Assembly: GCA_963797085.1 (NCBI GenBank)
Contig: CAWCOA010000026.1
Coordinates: 255,563 to 319,562 of the forward strand
Source of the DNA: JASJBU01 sp963797085
GTDB lineage: Bacteria > Pseudomonadota > Gammaproteobacteria > Chromatiales > Chromatiaceae
Direction of reading: 5' to 3'
DNA length: 64,000 nt
Positions 8,738 to 18,382 of the stretch are shown here, one piece after another (positions within the stretch are counted from its first letter, which is position 1; every line of letters begins with the position of its first letter). Position numbers and translations under genes: made by a program. Under the pieces are notes generated by a model. The model was not told the DNA's origin, made no database searches, and worked only from the letters and a program-made list of their open reading frames with translations.

Positions 8738-9133
8738 TTACCAAATGACATGCAAGCCTGCTATCGATCTGAGTTGGCTGTCTGCCGTAATGAGAGGCGC
8801 ACCCTGGTAGATAGCCGTTGCCGCAATGAGCCGGTCAGCCGGATCTTTATGGGTAAAGACCTTTGACTGGGAGATCACTGCTATCTCAGGCGTAATGGTA
8901 AGCACCTCCAACTCCATCGCTAATACAAGATCACGCATAAAAATCTCTGGAGCGACAGGCTTCACCAGGCGTTTTCTCGCAAATAGCATGGTGATCTCCC
9001 AGAAACTCACATCAGAACAGGCCAACAACTTTCCCTCCAGCCCGTCATCCAATGCCACAACTGCTTTGGCAGTCAAACGCTCTGGCGCTTGTGACCAGAA
9101 AAGGAGAATATTGGTATCACAAATTATCTTCAT
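8738..9133 (-). CDS. PIN-domain toxin (VapC-like)
   Basis: Predicted PIN-domain ribonuclease toxin, 131 residues from the ATG at 9133. The PIN acidic residues are visible: Asp in MKIICDTNILLFW, Glu in SFWEITML, Asp in KDPADRLIAATA and Asp in LITADSQL. The upstream in-frame extension to 9232 is antitoxin sequence in another frame and was discarded. It overlaps the end of the antitoxin by 17 bases, the usual coupled arrangement. The RNA target cannot be told from sequence. Confidence 0.88.
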   Translation of the reverse strand: MKIICDTNILLFWSQAPERLTAKAVVALDDGLEGKLLACSDVSFWEITMLFARKRLVKPVAPEIFMRDLVLAMELEVLTITPEIAVISQSKVFTHKDPADRLIAATAIYQGAPLITADSQLRSIAGLHVIW

Positions 9134-9359
9134 CTGCCGTCCAATCCACCGCATCAATCGGACTGATGACATCACCCATGGCGCCCTGATTGCGCAACGA
9201 CACCAAGCGTTTGCGGGCAGCTTGCACCTCATCTATCTCCGGAACCACCCGAGCAATGACCTTACCCCGGTTGGTAATCTGTATCTGATCGCCCTGCTGA
9301 ATTTTTTTAAGGTATTCAGGCAGGTGTTTTCTGAATTCTGTAATGCTTATGGCAAACAT
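9117..9359 (-). CDS. Phd/YefM-family antitoxin
   Basis: An 80-residue antitoxin: N-terminal DNA-binding Phd/YefM domain (SITEFRKHLPEYLKKIQQGD, then ITNRGKVIARVVP) and a C-terminal acidic tail that would neutralise the PIN toxin. AAGAGG lies 8 bases before the ATG. TGTACA palindromes sit immediately upstream, consistent with autoregulation. The pairing of a Phd-type antitoxin with a PIN toxin is common. Confidence 0.9.
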   Translation of the reverse strand: MFAISITEFRKHLPEYLKKIQQGDQIQITNRGKVIARVVPEIDEVQAARKRLVSLRNQGAMGDVISPIDAVDWTADEDNL

Positions 9360-9377
9360 TCGAATACCTCTTGGTTA

Positions 9378-9396
9378 TGTACATTCTATTTGTACA
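9378..9396 (-). promoter_or_regulatory. Probable YefM/Phd operator (two TGTACA palindromes)
   Basis: Two copies of TGTACA, each its own inverted repeat, with 13-base spacing, 19-37 bases upstream of the antitoxin ATG. TGTACA is the known core recognised by YefM-type antitoxins in E. coli; binding here is inferred. Confidence 0.6.
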
Positions 9397-9442
9397 TTAT
9401 AAGAGAGCTTACTCACAAAAACATCACATTTATTACACACAT

Positions 9443-9470
9443 AAAAAACGGGGCCCGAAGGCCCCGTTTT
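9443..9470 (-). terminator. Rho-independent terminator of the porin gene
   Basis: On the minus strand: AAAACGGGGCC, loop TTCG, GGCCCCGTTTT followed by further T. It lies 27 bases past the porin stop. The A-rich side could also let it stop leftward-to-rightward transcription. Confidence 0.9.
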
Positions 9471-9496
9471 AGCTTCTGAATGGTCTGGAAAGACGC

Positions 9497-10600
9497 TTAG
9501 AAGGTGTGGTTCACGCCCACGCTGACGATTTGCAGATCACCGTCATCAAAGCCAGTGGCTTCGATCGTGGAGTCATGATACAGCACATACATCTGGCTGC
9601 GCTTGCTCAAGTTGTAATCATAACCCAGGCTGAAACCAGAGCCGGTAACATCAGTCACGCTGTCTTCCCAGTCGAAGTAGGTGCCCTTGATTTCGCCCAT
9701 ACCGAGAGTGACGGCGCCAGAGATATTCCAGCGGTCGACATCTGACCAATCATTACCAGCAACCGTATCGATGGCTTCGTTCTCGTACACGGCTGCGACC
9801 TTCCATGCACCGGCATCATAGCCGCCGCCCAGACGCCACTGACTGTGATCACCCGGCTCGGCGGTGACGTTCAACAGATCGGTCTCGCCATCGGCTGCCT
9901 CGTAGGCGGCAGCCAAATAGATACCACCATTCTCGTACATACCTGCCAGCGAGTAGGCATCAGCCAGGCTATTGGCTTCGCTGTTCTCACCAGGAATCAC
10001 GGCACCGGTCAGGGTCAGGCCCGACCAGTTGGGGGAGACATAGGCGATGGTGCCGTCGGCACGGCGGTCAGAGAAATCAGCAGCATGCCTGTAGCCATAC
10101 TGTGAATAGTTAACGTTTTGATAACCGATTTCGCCGTTAAAGTCGGCAGAGGTATCAGCGAAGTAGTCCAGTCTGCCGGTGGACATCTTCATGGGGGTGT
10201 CATGACGGCCAATCAGCACGGTACCAAAGTTACCAGCCAAGCCGACATAGGCATTACGAGCAGAGATTGGATTATCAGGGCTGAACTCATCACTCTGACT
10301 ACCGGCGATATCAACACCAAATTCCATTTTATAGATACCCTTCAGGCCATTACCCAGATCTTCAGAACCTTTGATACCCAAACGGGAGGCGTGGGACTTG
10401 ATAGCGAACTGGCTGTCATCGCGGACGCTCGCAGCATCCCTATCTGTAAGGTCATCAAAGGCCTGGTCAAAGAGGTTGCCAGCACCATAATCTTCATAAT
10501 CTACAGACATACGAACCTTACCGTAAACGACAGCGTCGGCCATGACGGCAACAGGGGCAACCAGTGCAGCGGCGATTGCCAGAGAAAGGATTTTTTTCAT
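9497..10600 (-). CDS. Gram-negative general porin
   Basis: Outer-membrane beta-barrel porin of 367 residues. The signal peptide is MKKILSLAIAAALVAPVAVMA with cleavage before DAVVYGKVRMS. The mature part has alternating aromatic beta strands, typical segments such as RLGIKGSEDLGNGLKGIYKM and AFVGLAG-like NAYVGLAGNFGTVLIGRHDT (eyelet region), and a C-terminal phenylalanine (GVNHTF) used for BAM recognition. It has its own promoter and terminator, so it is a single-gene unit. The substrate range is not predictable. Confidence 0.93.
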   Translation of the reverse strand: MKKILSLAIAAALVAPVAVMADAVVYGKVRMSVDYEDYGAGNLFDQAFDDLTDRDAASVRDDSQFAIKSHASRLGIKGSEDLGNGLKGIYKMEFGVDIAGSQSDEFSPDNPISARNAYVGLAGNFGTVLIGRHDTPMKMSTGRLDYFADTSADFNGEIGYQNVNYSQYGYRHAADFSDRRADGTIAYVSPNWSGLTLTGAVIPGENSEANSLADAYSLAGMYENGGIYLAAAYEAADGETDLLNVTAEPGDHSQWRLGGGYDAGAWKVAAVYENEAIDTVAGNDWSDVDRWNISGAVTLGMGEIKGTYFDWEDSVTDVTGSGFSLGYDYNLSKRSQMYVLYHDSTIEATGFDDGDLQIVSVGVNHTF

Positions 10601-10655
10601 TGCGTTAACTCCAAGAAATGAAAGAGATGTTGTTTAAAAATTGACTACGAGGTGA

Positions 10656-10685
10656 ATATTAGTCAAATCAGTACTGTGATTGCAA
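10656..10685 (-). promoter_or_regulatory. Sigma-70 promoter of the porin gene
   Basis: On the minus strand: -35 TTGCAA (10685-10680), 18-base spacer, -10 TAATAT (10661-10656). This predicts an untranslated leader of about 48 bases before the porin ATG, which has a GGAG ribosome-binding site. Confidence 0.65.
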
Positions 10686-11019
10686 GTCTTTTTAGCAAAA
10701 AAAACACACTGCAAAAAACGTTGTTTTATTAGCAACAATCCATAATTGGACACAAGTCACTGAACTACAAATACAATTAGTTACGCAACATAACTAGAAA
10801 ACTTCTTGGTAAATATTCCAGTCGTACCCAGCCAGCTGAGCGATAGTGTCTCGCTTAAATCAAACTTACAATCAGCTAAACAACAACTGGAGATTATTAT
10901 AAATAAATTATCATTAAAATCAATTATATTACATGTATTATTCAACAAAACAATAGAATTAAACAACCCAACAATCTGGATTATACGTATAAATTAAAAC
11001 AATTGAAATCTGCCGGAGA
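10686..11019. other. AT-rich intergenic region
   Basis: A low-GC stretch between the porin promoter and the end of the kinase gene. Short open frames on both strands (60-63 codons) are low-complexity and have no ribosome-binding site. No feature was recognised beyond sequence upstream of the porin promoter. Confidence 0.45.
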
Positions 11020-12003
11020 TTAACCCAGCTTGGGCATTATCCGTTTTTGTATCATTTCACCCAGTTTCACCAACTCGGGATAGACACCCATCAGATCGGT
11101 GATGTAGTGAAGCGTACGAGGAATGTCCCGAAGGTAACCCGGCTTGCCGTCGCGCTGATTGAGACGGGCGAAGATTCCGCTGGCCTTGAGGTGACGCTGC
11201 ACCCCCATCAGATCAAACCAGCGCAGGAACTGGTCTTCGTGTTCCTTTTGCAGCACACCGGACTGTACCGCCAGCTCGAAATAACCCAGCACCCAGGCCT
11301 CCACCTGTGCTCTGGGCCAACTGATATAGCAGTCCCGCAGCAGGGAGACCAGGTCGTAGGTGACTGGGCCCAGTACCGCATCCTGAAAATCGAGAATGCC
11401 CGGGTTGTGCTTTTCTGTGACCATCAAATTACGGGAATGATAGTCTCGATGCACGCAGACCCGCGGCTGCTGCAATGCACTGTCTGCCAGAAAGGCGAAG
11501 GTCTGGTCTAGCATGGCGTTCTCGGTTGCGGACAATTTCAGCCCGATCTGCCTGCCCAGCAACCAGTCACGAAACAGCTCCATCTCCTGCATCAGGAGAG
11601 CACGGTCATAGTCGGGCAGTTGCTCCCGTGGACCGCAGGCTTGAATAGTGACCAATGCACCCAGGGCATCGCCGTAGAGCCGATCCACATTCGATTCATT
11701 GAGCTGATCCAGATACAAAACGGAACCAAGATCCCCCAGCAAGAGATAACCCTGCTGAAGCTCTCGGGCATGGATATGCGGCACGTTGAGACCGATAGAT
11801 TCGAAAGCATCTGCCATGCGTATAAAAGGTGAGGTATCCTCTTTCTCTGGCGGTGCATCCATCGCAACATAGCTATTGCCAGCCACAGCAACACGAAAAT
11901 ATCGACGAAAACTGGCATCGCCCGATGCAGGCTCAAGGGACATTCCTTCCATTCCAGGTAAAGAAGCAAGCCAGGCTTTCAGCTGTTTGATGCGTTCAGG
12001 CAT
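11020..12003 (-). CDS. amgK: Phosphotransferase-family sugar kinase (AmgK-like)
   Basis: Aminoglycoside-phosphotransferase fold protein of 327 residues. The catalytic loop is VCVHRDYHSRNLM (Asp, Asn) and the metal motif is ILDFQDAVLGP. Adjacent to and divergent from lptD, this family is AmgK, the anomeric MurNAc/GlcNAc kinase of the peptidoglycan-recycling route. In most genomes amgK is followed by the nucleotidyltransferase murU; here about 400 bases of noncoding DNA follow instead. Enzyme identity rests on family plus location. Confidence 0.8.
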   Translation of the reverse strand: MPERIKQLKAWLASLPGMEGMSLEPASGDASFRRYFRVAVAGNSYVAMDAPPEKEDTSPFIRMADAFESIGLNVPHIHARELQQGYLLLGDLGSVLYLDQLNESNVDRLYGDALGALVTIQACGPREQLPDYDRALLMQEMELFRDWLLGRQIGLKLSATENAMLDQTFAFLADSALQQPRVCVHRDYHSRNLMVTEKHNPGILDFQDAVLGPVTYDLVSLLRDCYISWPRAQVEAWVLGYFELAVQSGVLQKEHEDQFLRWFDLMGVQRHLKASGIFARLNQRDGKPGYLRDIPRTLHYITDLMGVYPELVKLGEMIQKRIMPKLG

Positions 12004-12297
12004 GAGGAAGCTATCAATCGGTCAGAAAAAACAGCAGGTAAGTATATTAGAGAATAGCGATGAATCACAGACCCACCACCTTGCATGACAGGAAATATCA
12101 GTGACCAACCAGATCACCGATTGAAGATCAGCTGATTCTATGAGATTTTTACGGCCCATATACATACAGAAGACCGCATGGGCATCAAAGAGTCACCGGA
12201 TATTCAGAAAAAACCCTGGGCCCCTGACAATTTACAGGCTCCAGAGCCTCGCTCTCTCATTATATTTATAGTCGAGTTAACAATCATTCCCACAAAC

Positions 12298-14607
12298 ATG
12301 ACAAGGCTGACTCGAACCTATCTGATACTCCTCTGCCTATTTTTTACAGCCTCGTCGCTGTTTGCTGCAGAGCCTGGCGGTCAGAGTCAGCGCCTGGATA
12401 TGGGCCTCGATTGGGGTCAATGTGTAACAGGTTGTGCCAGTGATGTGGACGCAGGATGCGCAGAAGCTGCCGCCGAACAGATAATCCCAACCGGCCGACC
12501 TGGGTTTATCTACCTGGAGGCCGATAATGCAGAACTCGATCGACAACAGGATGAACTACTGCTGAGCGGTGACAGCGCATTGCGAAAAGACGGCACCTAT
12601 CTCGAGGCAGAGCAGATCATCTATCACCCGCAACCCAACAGCGCGGATCTGACTCAGGACATTTATCTCGAACAACCGGGCTATCGGCTGACTGCCGACG
12701 AAGGACAATTCGAACTGGACGATCATAGCGGCTGGCTGTCGAACGTTGAATTCCGCCTCACGGAAAGCCAGTCGCGGGGCACTGCAGAGCGGGCCGAAAT
12801 GCTCTCTAAAAGCAAATCCCGCTATACGGATGCAAGATTCACCACCTGCCCGCCCGGCAACCACGACTGGTCCATCGGCGCCAGCGAATTGGAGCTCGAC
12901 AGGGAATCTGGCTGGGGTAACGCCTATCATGCGGTCTTACGCTTCGGCAGCCTGCCGGTATTTTACAGCCCCTATTTCAGCTTCCCGATCGACGACCGAC
13001 GCAAGAGCGGTTTTCTACTCCCTTCCTGGGGCTCCTCAAAGGATCTGGGAACTGAATTTTCGATCCCCTACTATCTGAATCTCGCCCCTGACTATGACGC
13101 CACCATCACCCCGCGCTGGATGAGCGAACGCGGCCTGATGCTGGGCACAGAGCTGCGCTTCCTAACGGAGCGTCAGCGCGGTAGCCTGAGCGGTGAGATA
13201 TTGAACGATAAGGTCGAAAGTGATGATCACGACAGCCAACGCAGCGCCATCAAACTGCTGCACAACAGCCAACCCTTCAAGGGACTGAGCACGCGTATCG
13301 ACTACACAGAAGTCAGCGACATGGATTACCTGGATGATTTCAGCAGCGGACTGGAGAACAGCAGCACCCGGCACCTGGAGAGAATCGGCGAAATCACTTA
13401 TCAAAGAGGCGACTGGCGGCTGAATGGGCGAGTACAGGATTTCCAGACCGTGGATAAGAGCCTCGCCCCAACCAGTTATCCATACAGCCTGCTGCCCAGG
13501 CTGGGCATCAGTTACAATACACTATTTGATCGGTATAACGCCGATTTGAGTGTGGATAACGAATACACTTATTTTGATCATGACACCTTACGGACCGGTC
13601 AGCGCATTCGCCTGTTGCCGTCAGCCGGCCTGAGATTGAGCCGCCCCTGGGGTTATCTGTCACCCCGCCTGACCCTGCACCATGCGGAATACCGGCTTGA
13701 CGATACCGACCCAACAGCCGAAGACAGTCCATCGTTTAATGTGCCGACTCTCAGCCTGGACAGCGGCCTGGTGTTCGAACGGGACAGCAGTTGGTTCGGC
13801 ACATCCGCCACACAGACCCTGGAGCCGCGCCTCTATTATCTATACGCCCCCTACGAGGAGCAGAGTGATGCGCCTGACTTCGATACCGCGGACCTGGAAC
13901 TCAGCTTCACAAATCTGTTCAAAGAGAATCGCTTTACCGGCGGCGACCGGGTAGGAGATGCCAATCAACTGGCGCTGGGCATCACCAGTCGCTGGCTGGA
14001 GAACGACACCGGCCTGGAACGCCTGCGCACCAGTATTGGCCAGATTTTCTATTTCCAGGATCGAGAAGTACAACTCACCGGGGAGACCGAAGAGCAGTCC
14101 GAATCAGCGGTCGTAGCGGAGCTGAGCGCCAGACTGGGCGCCAACTGGCGCACTTCACTCAACCTGCGCTGGGATCCGCAACTCGATGAAACACAGATCG
14201 ACAAGGGACGCATTGGCATTCACTATCGTACATCGGATCAGCAACTGTTCAATGTCAGTTACAACTTCAGCGATCCGGGCGATGACGCGAGTAAGATCGA
14301 AGACATTGATCTCTCCTTCTACTGGCAGATCGGACACCGCTATACCCTGCTCGGGGATTGGAAGCACTCACTGTTTCACAAGCGGGATCTGAATCGCGTG
14401 CTTGGGCTTGGCTATAGCGGACGCTGCTGCTGGTCGCTGACGGCGGTCTACCAGGAATATATCAATGAAACAGATCTCGATGCGAACATTGACCAGGAAG
14501 CGGACACCCGTTTTATGTTACAACTAGAACTCCGGGGCCTGGGTTTTCTGGGCAAGGACATCCGGCAAACCCTCAAAGAGTCCATCTACGGCTATCGACC
14601 CGAGTAA
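12298..14607 (+). CDS. lptD: LPS-assembly protein LptD
   Basis: Outer-membrane translocon that inserts LPS, partner of LptE. From the ATG at 12298 the protein has 769 residues with signal peptide LTRTYLILLCLFFTASSLFA; an upstream in-frame ATG at 12178 would bury this signal and was rejected. Order: N-terminal LptA-like OstA domain (EADNAELDRQQDELLLSGDS onward, about 65-200), then a beta-barrel. The disulfide cysteines are present: an N-terminal group (CVTGC and DAGC) and the adjacent pair in GRCCWSL near residue 710. The lptD-surA-pdxA order is conserved. Confidence 0.95.
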   Translation: MTRLTRTYLILLCLFFTASSLFAAEPGGQSQRLDMGLDWGQCVTGCASDVDAGCAEAAAEQIIPTGRPGFIYLEADNAELDRQQDELLLSGDSALRKDGTYLEAEQIIYHPQPNSADLTQDIYLEQPGYRLTADEGQFELDDHSGWLSNVEFRLTESQSRGTAERAEMLSKSKSRYTDARFTTCPPGNHDWSIGASELELDRESGWGNAYHAVLRFGSLPVFYSPYFSFPIDDRRKSGFLLPSWGSSKDLGTEFSIPYYLNLAPDYDATITPRWMSERGLMLGTELRFLTERQRGSLSGEILNDKVESDDHDSQRSAIKLLHNSQPFKGLSTRIDYTEVSDMDYLDDFSSGLENSSTRHLERIGEITYQRGDWRLNGRVQDFQTVDKSLAPTSYPYSLLPRLGISYNTLFDRYNADLSVDNEYTYFDHDTLRTGQRIRLLPSAGLRLSRPWGYLSPRLTLHHAEYRLDDTDPTAEDSPSFNVPTLSLDSGLVFERDSSWFGTSATQTLEPRLYYLYAPYEEQSDAPDFDTADLELSFTNLFKENRFTGGDRVGDANQLALGITSRWLENDTGLERLRTSIGQIFYFQDREVQLTGETEEQSESAVVAELSARLGANWRTSLNLRWDPQLDETQIDKGRIGIHYRTSDQQLFNVSYNFSDPGDDASKIEDIDLSFYWQIGHRYTLLGDWKHSLFHKRDLNRVLGLGYSGRCCWSLTAVYQEYINETDLDANIDQEADTRFMLQLELRGLGFLGKDIRQTLKESIYGYRPE

Positions 14608-14624
14608 TCATCCTAGGCGAATCC

Positions 14625-15932
14625 ATGCATAACCACCTGACCCCGCTAAAACGCATATTTATCCTGCTGCTATTCAGTCTCAGCCTGGCGGCTGAAGCCG
14701 CTGTTACCGACCTTGACCGTATCGTCGCAGTGGTCAATGAAGACATCATCGCCGCCAGTGAACTCAACAGCAAGACCCGGGAATTGGCGATCCAACTCAG
14801 GGAGAAGGGCAATACCCTGCCGCCGATCGAGATCCTGCAGGCCCAGGTGCTGGAGCGCATGATCGCCAAACGCCTGCAGTTACAGACCGCCAAACGCCTG
14901 GGGCTGACCGTAGACGACAGCACACTCACCAAGGCGATTGCGAATATTGCCCGGCGCAACAAGATCACCCTGCTGCAGCTAAAGGAGGTCCTGGAGGCGG
15001 ACGGCATCAGCTTCACCCTGTTTCGCGAACAGCTGCGGGAAGATATCCTGATCAACCGCCTGAAACAGAAGGAGGTGATCAACCGCATCGTGATCACCGA
15101 GCAGGATGTGCGCAATTATCTGGCCCGGGAAACCGGCAGCAGCCGCCAGCGCTCTGCAGTGCACCTGCTGCACATCCTGATTGCGACTCCGGAGGGAGCG
15201 GCTCCTGAAGATGTGCAGGCGGCCAAACAAAAAGCCGAACAACTGGCCATGGAGATCCGCCAGGGCGCCGACTTCAGCGACATTGCGATCCGCGAATCAG
15301 ATGGTCAGCAGGCCCTGGATGGGGGTGACCTGGGCTGGATCGAGACCTCCCGCATCCCCTCCCTGTTCACCAAGGTGGTGGACGAGATGGAAGATGGCGC
15401 CATCAGTGACCCGGTCCGCAACGCCTCCGGCTTCCATATCATCAAACTGATGGAGACCCAGGGTACCCGGCGCATGATGATCTCTCAGACCAACGCTCGG
15501 CATATCCTCATCAACACCAACGAAATCGTCTCCGACTCGGAAGCCCGACACCACCTGGAAACGCTGCGTGAACGCATCGTCGGGGGCGAATCCTTCGAAA
15601 GTCTCGCACGCTCCCACTCAGATGATAAGGCATCGGCGATCAAGGGCGGCGATCTGGGCTGGACCAGCCCCGGTGACATGGTCCCACTGTTTGAAGAAGA
15701 GATGAATGGCCTTGCCCCTCAGCAAGTCAGCCAGCCGTTCAAAACCCAGTTCGGCTGGCACATCGTACAGGTGCTGGGACGCCGTGAACATGACAATACC
15801 GAAGAGGCGATGAAGAACGCAGCGCGCAGCGCCATCCGCAAGCAGAAATCGGAAGAGGCCACCGAATTATGGCTGCGCCGCCTGCGGGACGAGGCGTATG
15901 TAGAGCTGCGCCTGGATCAGGATGAGTTGTGA
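14625..15932 (+). CDS. surA: Periplasmic chaperone SurA
   Basis: Periplasmic peptidyl-prolyl isomerase/chaperone for outer-membrane proteins. The 435-residue product has signal peptide (RIFILLLFSLSLAAEAA), SurA N-terminal chaperone domain (DRIVAVVNEDIIAASEL; EREQ-like FREQLREDILINRLKQ), and two parvulin domains starting at VHLLHILIATPEG (about 180) and ARHILINTNEIV (about 290). It begins 17 bases after lptD and overlaps pdxA by 4 bases. It is needed for LptD folding, so co-transcription makes sense. Confidence 0.96.
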   Translation: MHNHLTPLKRIFILLLFSLSLAAEAAVTDLDRIVAVVNEDIIAASELNSKTRELAIQLREKGNTLPPIEILQAQVLERMIAKRLQLQTAKRLGLTVDDSTLTKAIANIARRNKITLLQLKEVLEADGISFTLFREQLREDILINRLKQKEVINRIVITEQDVRNYLARETGSSRQRSAVHLLHILIATPEGAAPEDVQAAKQKAEQLAMEIRQGADFSDIAIRESDGQQALDGGDLGWIETSRIPSLFTKVVDEMEDGAISDPVRNASGFHIIKLMETQGTRRMMISQTNARHILINTNEIVSDSEARHHLETLRERIVGGESFESLARSHSDDKASAIKGGDLGWTSPGDMVPLFEEEMNGLAPQQVSQPFKTQFGWHIVQVLGRREHDNTEEAMKNAARSAIRKQKSEEATELWLRRLRDEAYVELRLDQDEL

Positions 15933-16933
15933 TCCTTGCCCTGACTCCCGGGGAGCCGGCCGGCATCGGTCCCGACCTCTGTGTCATGCTCGCGCAACAG
16001 CCAATGGCGGCGCAACGGGTCGCCATCGCCGACCCGGAACTGTTACAGCGGCGCGCCGACATGCTGGGGCTGCCGCTCACCCTGATTTCCTTCCAACCGG
16101 ATAACCAGGGATCTACCCTGCAGCCTGGCAGCCTGCACGTTCTGCCCGTTAAACTGCGGGAGCAGGAGGTCTGCGGAACACTCAACAGGGCAAATGCGGA
16201 ATATGTGCTGGAGAGCCTGAGAATCGCCACCGAGGGCTGCCTGCATGGCACCTTCGATGCCCTGGTGACCGGACCGGTGCATAAAGGCATTATCAACCAG
16301 AGCGGTCTGCCCTTTACCGGCCATACCGAGTTTCTGGCTGATCTTTGCCGGGATGAAGGCGCGACCCCGGTCATGATGCTCGCCACGGAAGGCCTGCGGG
16401 TTGCCCTGGTCACCACCCATCTGCCGCTTGCAGAAGTCAGCAGGCAGATCACTCCCGAACGGCTGGAGCGAGTCATCCGCATACTCCACCAGGACCTGCA
16501 GAAACACTTCGGAATTCAACAGCCTCGCATCCTGGTCAGTGGCCTGAACCCGCATGCCGGAGAGACGGGTCACCTGGGCAGAGAGGAGATCGAGGTCATC
16601 GAGCCGGTGCTGGAACGGTTGCGGCAGGAGGGAATGCAGCTCACCGGCCCCTTGCCGGCAGATACCCTGTTTACCCCTAATTATCTACAACTGGCCGATG
16701 CCGTCCTGGCCATGTACCACGACCAGGGATTACCGGTATTGAAACACCTGGGGTTTGGCCGCGCGGTGAATATCACCCTTGGTTTGCCGATTATTCGTAC
16801 CTCGGTGGATCATGGTACTGCACTTGAATTGGCCGGTAGTGGCAGCGCCCAGAGCAGCAGCCTGGAGCTTGCGGTAAAGACCGCGATGCAGATGGTTGCT
16901 GCCCGTGACTCAGCAAAGCTTGGGTTGCGCTGA
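15929..16933 (+). CDS. pdxA: 4-hydroxythreonine-4-phosphate dehydrogenase PdxA
   Basis: NAD-dependent step of pyridoxal phosphate synthesis, 334 residues. Visible: the N-terminal TPGEPAGIGPD motif, TGPVHKGIINQSGLPFTGHT (metal-binding His), MYHDQGLPVLK and the terminal IRTSVDHGTALELAG (metal His). The start is GTG at 15929 inside the surA stop (GTGA). In many relatives ksgA follows; here the operon ends and the next gene converges. Confidence 0.96.
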   Translation: MILALTPGEPAGIGPDLCVMLAQQPMAAQRVAIADPELLQRRADMLGLPLTLISFQPDNQGSTLQPGSLHVLPVKLREQEVCGTLNRANAEYVLESLRIATEGCLHGTFDALVTGPVHKGIINQSGLPFTGHTEFLADLCRDEGATPVMMLATEGLRVALVTTHLPLAEVSRQITPERLERVIRILHQDLQKHFGIQQPRILVSGLNPHAGETGHLGREEIEVIEPVLERLRQEGMQLTGPLPADTLFTPNYLQLADAVLAMYHDQGLPVLKHLGFGRAVNITLGLPIIRTSVDHGTALELAGSGSAQSSSLELAVKTAMQMVAARDSAKLGLR

Positions 16934-17046
16934 GGCAGAGTCCACATCCTGCAACTTCGATCGCTAACCCAGCAGTCTGATCCGGAAATTTCATCCATAT
17001 ACCTGATGATCCTGCCGAGATCCTCGTTCAGAGGTGGCATTTCTGG

Positions 17047-18382
17047 TTAATCCCCCGCAATCATCATGCGATCGACCAGCCAGGAGCCGGTCTGTACACT
17101 GGTGCGAGTCTCGATATCAGTACCGACCTCGAGCAGCCCCATGAATATGTCCTTGAGATTGCCGGCAATGGTGATCTCTTCCACCGGGTATTGAATCTCG
17201 CCATTTTCAACCCAGAATCCGGCAGCTCCGCGGGAGTAATCACCCGTGACGTTGTTGACGCCCTGCCCCATCAATTCAGTCACCAGCAGACCGGTATCCA
17301 TCTTCTGCAGCAGACCCTCCCGGCTCAGTTCACCGGAATCGATGCGTAGATTGCGTACCCCGCCGCCATTGTGCGTGGTCTGCATGCCCAGTTTACGGGC
17401 CGAATAGCTGTCGAGCACATAACTGCTCAACACACCGTTGCTGATGAAATCCTGCTTACGGGTGGCCACACCCTCGCTATCGAAAGAAGAGCTGCCTAGC
17501 CCCCTGTGCAACAGAGGATCTTCGTAGATATGAACAAACTCGGGGAATACCGGTTTATGCAGCTGGTCGAGCAGGAAACTGGACTTTCGATATAGCGCCG
17601 AACCACGAATGGCGCCGACGAAACTGCGCAATAACCCGACCGCCACATCGGCCTGAAACAGGACCGGCGCCTGCCGGGTGGAAAGCTTGCGGGCATTGAG
17701 GCGCGCCAGGGTGCGCTCTGCGGCCATCCGGCCGACTTTTTCGGGGGCCTCAAGCATCTCACCGATACGCGACAGGGTATACCAGTAATCCCGCTGCATG
17801 CTCTCGCCATCCTTACCCACTACCGCACAGCTCAGGCTGTGGCGGGAGGATGGATAACCGCCAATGAATCCGTGCGAGTTGCCATACACGTGCAGGCCGT
17901 TATGGGTACTGAGACTGGCGCCTTCTGAATTAACAATGCGCGGGTCGCGCTCGCGGGCGATCCTCTCGCACTCAGTGGCCATCTCTATGCCCTCGCCAAC
18001 CTCCAGCGCCCAGGGGTGATAAAGATCCAGATCCGGGGTCTCGCTAGCCATCAGATCCGCATCCGCCAGACCGGCGCAATCGTCAGTCGGAGGTATAGCG
18101 GGCAAAATTGCATGCTGCCCGCACAGTCTCTTTGATCGCTTCGGGACTCAGGTCCGAGGTGCTGGCTGAGCCTTTCTGCTGACCAAAATAGACTGTCACT
18201 CCCAAACCGTTATCTCGGGTATATTCGATGGTTTCCGGTTCGCCCATTCGCACACTGAGCGAAAATCCGGCATCGCTGCTGACTCCCGCCTCCGCCGCAC
18301 TGGCGCCCTGTTTCCTGGCCTCGTCCAGCAATTCGCTGACCAGCCGTTCGAGAGACGCCTCACGTTGCTTTATGTTCTCCAT
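17047..18382 (-). CDS. pmbA: Metalloprotease subunit PmbA/TldE (single-base frameshift)
   Basis: TldE partner of TldD; the TldD/E protease trims unfolded peptides such as microcin precursors. Two frames make one gene: residues 1-99 (18382-18083) end at ACNFARYTSD, and the rest (17047-18105) resumes at DDCAGLADADLMA. Deleting the T opposite 18085 gives ARYTSDDDCAGLAD, which aligns without gaps to the E. coli pattern ARFTSPDPCAGVAD. All other family segments are intact (GLGSSSFDSEGVATRKQDFI, NNVTGDYSRGAAGFWVENGE). The break is most likely a sequence error. ATG at 18382 overlaps the tldD stop by one base (TGATG). Confidence 0.88.

Noticed and set aside
10781..10997. Two short AT-rich frames on opposite strands
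   Set aside because: Low complexity, no ribosome-binding site and no recognisable family.
16810..17040. Possible small gene starting 6 bases after pmbA
   Set aside because: After about 35 codons it runs antisense through pdxA; the family expected near here (YjgA) is not recognisable.
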